DNA of 64,000 bases from positions 303,395 to 367,394 of the forward strand of contig NZ_JAHBYB010000001.1 in assembly GCF_019636155.1 (NCBI RefSeq), read 5' to 3'. A program made the position numbers and the translations under genes. Positions 58,713-64,000 of the stretch are shown here, piece by piece. This DNA comes from Brevundimonas sp. Lineage in GTDB: Bacteria; Pseudomonadota; Alphaproteobacteria; Caulobacterales; Caulobacteraceae. Numbering within the stretch: the stretch's first letter is position 1; the number at the start of each line of letters is the position of its first letter. Below the pieces are notes generated by a model, which did not search any database, had not been told where the DNA came from, and was given only the letters and a program-made list of their open reading frames with translations.

Positions 58713-60419
58713 ATGCGCGGCGCGGTTTGGGTTCTGATCGTCCTGTTGGGCTTCGGCTCGCCGGCCCTGGCCCAGGCGCCGACGCCCGCCCCGGTCTCGC
58801 TGGCGGCGGCGGCGGCGGCGGTGGATTCGGGCGATCTGTCGGCCCTGCGGGCGGTCGCGGCGGACCAGGCCCTGATCGACAGCCTGCGCGCCACGGATCC
58901 GGACACCCTGATCGCCTTCCACCTGGCCCTGGCCCAGGCCTATGCCGAGGCGGGGCTGAAGCCCGAGGCGATGGCGGCCTACGAACAGGCGCTGATGGCC
59001 ATCATGCTGTTCCGCGGCCAGGGCGACGCCTCGATGATCGAGCCGATGGAGGCGGTGGGCGAGCTTCAGTCCGACCCGGCCAAACGGGCCCAGTGGCTGC
59101 AGACGGCCTTCGACATCCGCGCCCGCATCTGGGGCCTGACCAACCCCAACCTGGACCCCTATCTGGCCACCCTGAACGCGGCCCGCACGGCGGCGGGGCA
59201 GGAACTCTACACGCCCAGCGGCGGCATCCGCGCGGGCGATCCCAATTTCGACCTGGTGGACGTCTATTACGCCACCCACCGCGCCGCGACCGGCCGGCCC
59301 GAGCCATCGGAGGCCTATGGCGGCCGTCGCGGCCCGCTCAGCTTCGGGGTGGCCGAGGTCAGCGTGCCGCGTGACCGGGCCGCCGGCTCCATTCCCCGCC
59401 CCTCGGTCTGGACCTTCGAGTTCCGGCCCGACCCGAACAGGCACATGATCCTGAACGCGGTCACCCCGATCACCGACCGCGACAGCTTCTTCCGCCGCGT
59501 CTCGGGCGTCGTCGCCGACAGCGAGCGCAAGGAGGTGTTCGTCTTCGTCCACGGCTACAACACCAGCTTCGAGGGGGCGGCGATCCGCGCGGCCCAGCTG
59601 GCCGTGGACATGAATCTGGACGGGGCGGCCATCCTCTATTCCTGGCCCTCGCGCGCCAGCCTGCTGGGCTATGCCGCCGACACCCGGGCGGTGGCCGACG
59701 CGGCCCTGCTGGACGAGGTCTCCGGCTTCCTGACCCAGGTGGCGGTCGATACGGGCGCCCACCGGGTGCATCTGGTGGCCCATTCGATGGGCAACCGGGT
59801 GATGATGCGCGCCCTGGACCGGATCGCGGCCGCCAACACCGACGGCAAGCCAGCGTTCAACGAGGTGGTCCTGGCCGCCGCCGACGTCGGGGTGGACGAG
59901 TTCCAGATCACCCTGCCCCGCATCCTGCCGACGGCGGAACGGTTCACCCTCTACGCCTCGGCCCGCGACCGGGCGTTGCAGATCTCGGAACAGGTCAATT
60001 CCATGCGCCGCGCCGGCGACGCCCGCACCATCATGATCCAGCCTGGGCTTCAGACCATCGACACCACCGGCGCCTCGGGCGGCCTGCTGGGCCACGACGA
60101 TTTCGCCGGCAGCGCCCTGGCCGATTTCCGCGCGGTGATGTGGCTGTCCCTGGCGCCCGAGCGGCGCTGCGTGCTGGAGACGGCCCAGACGGCGGGCGGG
60201 CGATACTGGGCCTTTGGCGGCGGCGACTGCCCGGAACAGGAGTTCGAGGAGGCGACCGAACTGGTGCGCGCCACCGGGGCCATCGACAACGCCCTGGCCA
60301 AGCTGGACGACGATATCTCCAAGGCCGCCATCGCCGCCCGAGCGGTCCTGATCCGCAAGCGCGAACGGCTTCAGGCCATTTTCAACCCGACGTCAGCCAG
60401 TCCGGCAGGCGCACACTGA
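58713..60419 (+). CDS. Secreted alpha/beta hydrolase (DUF900) with helical N-terminal domain
   Basis: 568 residues. Signal peptide (VLIVLLGFGSPALAQA), then a TPR-like helical region (ADQALIDSLRATDPDTLIAFHLALAQAYAEAG). The DUF900 hydrolase begins near residue 165 (FDLVDVYYATHR), with VFVFVHGYNTSFEGAAIRAAQL, the nucleophile serine in LVAHSMGNRVMMRAL, and further on a possible acid residue. Probably esterase or lipase of unknown substrate in the periplasm. GAGGGGAGG precedes the ATG. Its last 38 bases overlap the convergent ygfZ gene. Confidence 0.82.
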   Translation: MRGAVWVLIVLLGFGSPALAQAPTPAPVSLAAAAAAVDSGDLSALRAVAADQALIDSLRATDPDTLIAFHLALAQAYAEAGLKPEAMAAYEQALMAIMLFRGQGDASMIEPMEAVGELQSDPAKRAQWLQTAFDIRARIWGLTNPNLDPYLATLNAARTAAGQELYTPSGGIRAGDPNFDLVDVYYATHRAATGRPEPSEAYGGRRGPLSFGVAEVSVPRDRAAGSIPRPSVWTFEFRPDPNRHMILNAVTPITDRDSFFRRVSGVVADSERKEVFVFVHGYNTSFEGAAIRAAQLAVDMNLDGAAILYSWPSRASLLGYAADTRAVADAALLDEVSGFLTQVAVDTGAHRVHLVAHSMGNRVMMRALDRIAAANTDGKPAFNEVVLAAADVGVDEFQITLPRILPTAERFTLYASARDRALQISEQVNSMRRAGDARTIMIQPGLQTIDTTGASGGLLGHDDFAGSALADFRAVMWLSLAPERRCVLETAQTAGGRYWAFGGGDCPEQEFEEATELVRATGAIDNALAKLDDDISKAAIAARAVLIRKRERLQAIFNPTSASPAGAH

Positions 60420-61167
60420 CCGGCCGGCCGTCGACGGTCAGTTCGCCCTCCAGCCGGTCCAGCCTCAGCAGGGCCATGGCCGCCCCGTCGCGGCCGCTCA
60501 GAACCTCTCCGGCGCGCAGATCGCCATTCAGCACCTCGGCCCCCGGCGCCGGCGCCGGCCCGTCGAACAGGATGGGCGCCATGCGGTTGCGGATCGCCCC
60601 GCGCCGCTTCATGCGCGAGGTGGTCTCCTGGCCGATGAAGCAGCCCTTGTGAAAGTCGATGCCGTTCAGCAGGTCGAAATCCGCCTCGATCGGATAGCGC
60701 CGGTCCTGCCCCCCGTCCGTCGCCGGGTCGGGCACGCCCAGAGCCAGCCGGTGGGCCTCATAGGCCGCCTCGTCCGCGTCCGCCTCCGATCCCTCGCCCA
60801 GCGCCCGCCCGCCCAGGGCTCCCAGACGCGGATCGGCCGCGAATCCCGGCCTGACATCGGGCCAGGAGGCCAGGACCGGCCGCGCATCCTCCTCGATCTG
60901 AACCTGGGCGCGCAGGCGGTAGAGGCCCAGCCTCTGCATCAGGGCCGCGCGCCGTTCGGCGGCCACGTCTAGGACCACCGCCTCCGCCTCGCCCCACAGG
61001 AACAGGTCGAACAACAGCCGCCCGGGCGGCGACAGCAGGGCGCCGAACCGGACCTGGCCCGGCGCCAGGGTCTCGACGTCCTGGGTCAGCAGATTGTGCA
61101 GGAACGGCCGCGCGTCGGGGCCGGAGATCCGGACCAGGGCGCGGGAGGAAAGACGGGCGACGGGCAT
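60382..61167 (-). CDS. ygfZ: Folate-binding protein YgfZ (Fe-S cluster assembly)
   Basis: 261 residues. LHNLLTQDVETLAPGQVRFGALLSPPGRLLFDLFLW and the signature HKGCFIGQETTSRMKRRGAIRNRM identify YgfZ/Iba57. It helps to repair and assemble certain iron-sulfur enzymes with folate. Convergent overlap with the hydrolase gene. Confidence 0.9.
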   Translation of the reverse strand: MPVARLSSRALVRISGPDARPFLHNLLTQDVETLAPGQVRFGALLSPPGRLLFDLFLWGEAEAVVLDVAAERRAALMQRLGLYRLRAQVQIEEDARPVLASWPDVRPGFAADPRLGALGGRALGEGSEADADEAAYEAHRLALGVPDPATDGGQDRRYPIEADFDLLNGIDFHKGCFIGQETTSRMKRRGAIRNRMAPILFDGPAPAPGAEVLNGDLRAGEVLSGRDGAAMALLRLDRLEGELTVDGRPVSVRLPDWLTSG

Positions 61168-61211
61168 GGTCGCAACATAGGGCCTTGCCGCCCGCCCGCC
61201 AGGGTCGAACC

Positions 61212-61628
61212 TCAGCCCCTGTCCAGCCGGGGCCGCAGGGGCGACAGGTCATAGCCGGCGTCGCGCGCGCGGCTCAGTATGTCCTCGACCGGCCGCCGAC
61301 CGGCTTCTGACATGGCCCACAGCATGGCGCTGCGTGTGCCCGACCGGCAGAAGGCCAGGACCGGCCCCGGCAGGTCGTCCAGGGCGCGGCGGAAGGCGGC
61401 GATCTCTCCCTCGCCCAGCTGGCCCGGCCGCACAGGGATATGGGCGAAGCCCAGGCCCGCGGCCTGGGCCGCCTGCTGCACCGCCCGGGCCGACGGCTGG
61501 CCCGGCTCCTCGTCGTCGGGGCGGTTCGAGATTACGGCGCCATAGCCGCGCCGCGCCGCCTCGGCCAGGTCGTCCAGGGCGATCTGTGGCGCGACGTGCA
61601 GGCCGTCGGTCAGGAAGCGCACATCCAT
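61212..61628 (-). CDS. TIGR01244-type phosphatase/sulfurtransferase
   Basis: 138 residues. DVRFLTDGLHVAPQIALDDLAEAARRGYGAVISNRPDDEEPGQPS and the P-loop FCRSGTRSAMLWAMS (CxxGxRS) are those of the BLH/TIGR01244 family, sometimes found fused to metallo-beta-lactamase-like sulfur dioxygenases. Likely handles sulfide or persulfide, or acts as a phosphatase. Three bases ahead lies the msrA stop, so the two genes probably form an operon. Confidence 0.82.
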   Translation of the reverse strand: MDVRFLTDGLHVAPQIALDDLAEAARRGYGAVISNRPDDEEPGQPSARAVQQAAQAAGLGFAHIPVRPGQLGEGEIAAFRRALDDLPGPVLAFCRSGTRSAMLWAMSEAGRRPVEDILSRARDAGYDLSPLRPRLDRG

Positions 61629-61631
61629 GGC

Positions 61632-62282
61632 TCAGGCCTCCACGCCCAGGCCGATCGGGCAGACCACCCCCGTGCCCCCTATGCCGCAATAGCCGGCCGG
61701 GTTCTTGGCCAGATAGCCCTGGTGATAGCCCTCGGCGAAATAGAAGGGGCCGGCCGGCGCGATCTCGGTCGTCACGGCGCCCCGGCCCGCCTGGGACAGG
61801 GCCGCCTGATAGGCCTGGCGCGACGCCTCGGCCTCGGCCTTCTGCTCGGGAGTCAGGTAATAGATGGCCGACCGATATTGCGTCCCCACGTCATTGCCCT
61901 GGCGCATGCCCTGGGTCGGATCGTGGTTCTCCCAGAACGTCTTCAGCAGGTCGCGGTAGGCGATGCGGGCCGGGTCGAACACCACCTGCACCACCTCGGC
62001 ATGGCCGGTGCGGCCGCTGCACACCTCCTCATAGGTCGGATTGGGCGTGGCCCCGCCGGCATAGCCCGCGGCGGTGACCCAGACGCCAGGCAGTTTCCAG
62101 AACACTCGCTCCACGCCCCAGAAACAGCCCATGCCGAAGACGGCGGTCTGAAACCCCTCAGGATAGGGCCCCTTCAGCGGATGACCGGAGACGACATGGG
62201 CCGCGTCTGTCGGCATGACGGCGTCCCGCCCCGGCAGGGCGGTCTGGGCGGCGGGCGTATCCGGGGTCTTTCCAGGGGTCAT
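61632..62282 (-). CDS. msrA: Peptide-methionine (S)-S-oxide reductase
   Basis: 216 residues. Catalytic cysteine in [16 protein letters not shown], then [28 protein letters not shown] and [26 protein letters not shown]. The C-terminal [12 protein letters not shown] supplies resolving cysteines. Repairs oxidised methionine. ATG 62282 chosen; the open frame extends to 62501 over the tRNA region. Confidence 0.93.
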   Translation of the reverse strand: MTPGKTPDTPAAQTALPGRDAVMPTDAAHVVSGHPLKGPYPEGFQTAVFGMGCFWGVERVFWKLPGVWVTAAGYAGGATPNPTYEEVCSGRTGHAEVVQVVFDPARIAYRDLLKTFWENHDPTQGMRQGNDVGTQYRSAIYYLTPEQKAEAEASRQAYQAALSQAGRGAVTTEIAPAGPFYFAEGYHQGYLAKNPAGYCGIGGTGVVCPIGLGVEA

Positions 62283-62410
62283 GGCGCAGTCCTTTCGTCG
62301 ACCTGGCCTATATGGGCGCCGTGCTTGCGCTTGCCGAGGGGGACGGTCTGTTCTATCTGCCTCGCCTCGCGCCGGACCCAACCGTCGGCGCGCCGCGCCG
62401 GGCGTGGAAT

Positions 62411-62500
62411 GGACAGGTGGCCGAGTGGTTGAAGGCGCACGCCTGGAACGCGTGTATAGGGGCAACTCTATCGGGGGTTCGAATCCCCCTCTGTCCGCCA
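62411..62500 (+). tRNA. tRNA-Ser (GGA)
   Basis: 90 bases with encoded CCA. The acceptor arms GGACAGG and TCTGTCC pair (last pair G-T). The anticodon arm CACGC-CTGGAAC-GCGTG gives anticodon GGA. A long variable arm follows, as in serine tRNAs, and the T-arm is GGGGGTTCGAATCCCCC. Confidence 0.95.
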
Positions 62501-62864
62501 CTGCCTATCCACTTGAATATCAATAAACAATTCCCAGGACACGGGTCCCGCGAACCCGACTCCTTTCGCCTTCAAACTGGTCCGATCACCATACGGGGCG
62601 GCCTTTTGCGGGCCGCAAACCCACCGAACCCCCGACCGCCGTCTCTGTCGTCCCAAGATCCGGTGGAGTTTCCCTGCTAACAGGGAAATTATCAGGGAAT
62701 TTCGTGATGCTTTGCATTGTCGCCGCGCGGGAACATAGGGCCTAAACCTCGAGCCGGCGGACCTTTCGACCTGCCGGCTGATCACTTGGCTCTGTTTCTG
62801 GCAGGGAAAATTCTCGGCCTGATCAGGGAAACCAATCCGACGATCAGGGAAGGCCCGTCGCGAT
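62501..62864. other. Gene-free stretch behind tRNA-Ser with CAGGGAA repeats
   Basis: 364 bases with no convincing gene. From about 62669 the motif CAGGGAA occurs five times (62681, 62693, 62802, 62824 and 62845). One of these forms a palindrome TTTCCCTG-CTAA-CAGGGAAA at 62669-62688. It lies where integrated elements usually enter, at the 3' end of a tRNA gene. Confidence 0.55.
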
Positions 62865-63087
62865 TCAGGCGCCAAGCATCCGCCGCTGGTCATCCCAGCA
62901 CAGCGGGATCGGCGCGAAGCGTAGGTCCTCCAGGCAAAGCCCGGTCTTCTGCCGCCCTTCGAGGATCGCCGTCTGCAGATCCGGGGCGAGCCAGGCCAAC
63001 CGGATCAGACTGCGCTCATGCACCGTGGGCGGCGCCTCCAACAGCACACGATCGGCGTCAGCATGGGCTTCGAGAAGCGCGTGGGCC
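62865..63087 (-). pseudogene. C-terminal remnant of a serine recombinase-like protein, cut by IS6
   Basis: The frame reads AHALLEAHADADRVLLEAPP, then SLIRLAWLAPDLQTAILEGRQ, and ends WDDQRRMLGA. This resembles the helix-turn-helix tail found at the C-terminus of some resolvase-type recombinases (LAPDIVEAILDG...WDEQRR). Its upstream part is missing: the frame is interrupted at the left end of the IS6 element at 63088, and no continuation is seen beyond 63902. Confidence 0.65.
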
Positions 63088-63902
63088 GGTGCTGTCAGGT
63101 TAAGTAGCCCGAGCTCAGAAACCCCCTACCCCGCTCGGCTCATGCCGTAGCCGCCGCCCAAGCGGCATCCGCCTCCGCGCGGAAGCGGCGAAGCGTGGAT
63201 CGGCTGATCAGATGCCGCTGGAGATTGAAGGTGTTGTAGATCGCGGCGTGGGTGGTGAGGAATTTCTGGGCTGACACTTGGGATTTGAAGCCCTGCTGTT
63301 GCCGTTCTCGTCGTCGGATCGGCAAATGAGAATTCTCGACCCGATTGTTCTCCCGGAGCCGGCCGGGTCGATGCACTCGCTCCAACCCGAGCTCCCGAAG
63401 CGCCGATCCATATGACGCCAGGCCATCGGTCACGATGGATTCCGGCTCCACAGAATGATTTCGCAGGAGCCGACCGAGCAATTTAAGCGCAGCCTCATTG
63501 TCTCGCCGACGCTGCACCAAGAGATCCAGAACCTCGCCTTCATCGTCGACCGCGCGCCACAGATACATCCGCCTGCCGCCGATCCAGCACACCATTTCGT
63601 CGAGATGCCAGCGCGGCGACGGCGCCGGCCGGCGCTTCTTCAGTCGCCTGGCGATGAGTGGTCCGAACTTGATGGTCCAGCATCGGATCGTCTCGTAGCT
63701 GACCTCGATGCCGCGCCGGGCCAGCATCTCTTCCACGTCGCGAAGGCTCAGACTGAAGCGGAAATACAGCCACACCGCGTGACGGATCACCTCCGCAGGG
63801 AAGCGGTGGCGCTTGAACGATAGCGGTTTCATAATCCTCATCTCCATCAGCGGCTTACGCTGGCCCTAAGCGGAGACAAGTTAGCGTTAGACTGACAGCA
63901 CC
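63088..63902. mobile_element. IS6-family insertion sequence (815 bp)
   Basis: Inverted ends GGTGCTGTCAG at 63088-63098 and CTGACAGCACC at 63892-63902 enclose one transposase gene. Length and layout match the IS6 family. The adjacent 8-base flanks (CGTGGGCC and CGCGGCCC) are similar but not identical, so no clean target duplication. The element may have recombined or caused an adjacent deletion. Confidence 0.85.
63140..63847 (-). CDS. IS6-family transposase
   Basis: 235 residues. FKRHRFPAEVIRHAVWLYFRFSLSLRDVEEMLARRGIEVSYETIRCW is the IS6 N-terminal helix-turn-helix. The DDE residues are in WHLDEMVCWIGG, VTDGLASYGSAL and NNRVENSHLPIRRRER. Start at ATG 63847 or 63832 (MKPLSFKRHRF), probably the latter. 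It appears intact. Confidence 0.9.
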   Translation of the reverse strand: MEMRIMKPLSFKRHRFPAEVIRHAVWLYFRFSLSLRDVEEMLARRGIEVSYETIRCWTIKFGPLIARRLKKRRPAPSPRWHLDEMVCWIGGRRMYLWRAVDDEGEVLDLLVQRRRDNEAALKLLGRLLRNHSVEPESIVTDGLASYGSALRELGLERVHRPGRLRENNRVENSHLPIRRRERQQQGFKSQVSAQKFLTTHAAIYNTFNLQRHLISRSTLRRFRAEADAAWAAATA

Positions 63903-64000
63903 CGCGGCCCTGCACCTGAACCGCCGCCGGCCGACCGCCTGACCCCCTTCCAGGCCGCCGCGCCCGACAGCCGCCTCGGAGACGGGGCGGTTCTGTCTTC
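63903..64000. other. Right flank of the IS6 element
   Basis: 98 GC-rich bases to the window end. No frame here continues the recombinase remnant on the other side of the element. No feature can be assigned. Confidence 0.4.

Noticed and set aside
62468-62893. 141-residue minus-strand frame ending in the tRNA gene
   Set aside because: Its end is antisense to tRNA-Ser and the rest covers repeats; such frames next to tRNAs are usually spurious.
63080-63910. 8-base target duplication around the IS6 element
   Set aside because: The flanks CGTGGGCC and CGCGGCCC match at only 6 of 8 bases, so no true duplication can be claimed.

Overview
The window looks like a chromosome segment of a GC-rich alphaproteobacterium of the Caulobacterales, most likely Brevundimonas or a close relative. 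This is inferred from a SciP-type CtrA inhibitor next to flgE, a GapR nucleoid protein, a Caulobacter-like divergent flagellar locus with sigma-54 promoters, a split transhydrogenase operon and an aa3-type oxidase subunit IV. No 16S gene is present, so the genus is not proven.

Positions 1-16,150 form an accessory island. It holds three anti-invader modules side by side: an IetAS-type AAA ATPase/subtilisin pair, a McrBC restriction pair, and a three-gene module of two unequal Eco57I-like methylase subunits plus a GIY-YIG nuclease fused to an SF2 helicase. A MerR-like regulator, two small unknown genes, a large serine recombinase and one more unknown gene complete it.

Positions 16,400-29,600 (all minus strand) are a polymorphic-toxin locus. 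A secreted B-lectin protein precedes one full-length Rhs protein with its immunity gene. Behind it lie four displaced Rhs C-terminal toxin/immunity cassettes and a final truncated core. Each cassette starts with a near-identical copy of the same Rhs core, while the toxin and immunity parts are AT-rich and unrelated to each other. Three toxins carry metallopeptidase-like motifs (two HxH...SxxD, one HExxH) and are paired with predicted lipoproteins. The two others (an HNH nuclease and an unassigned small domain) are paired with immunity proteins without signal peptides.

Positions 29,700-64,000 are mostly core genome. They contain an Mla-type lipid ABC transporter with a PqiC-like lipoprotein; flgL-flgK divergent from fliK-flgD-flgE, with a sigma-54 promoter for each arm; sciP; the pnt transhydrogenase operon with two small membrane-protein genes inserted; a DUF3857/transglutaminase/TPR protein; an M3 oligoendopeptidase; a DUF4153 membrane protein; an NtrC-type regulator; gapR and rpmJ, accompanied by three 42-base hairpin repeats; a lytic transglycosylase; an adenine methylase; rnhB, tag, ygfZ and msrA; and tRNA-Ser(GGA). 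The right end is a second mobile-DNA spot: beyond the tRNA lie short repeats, a serine-recombinase remnant and an IS6-family element.
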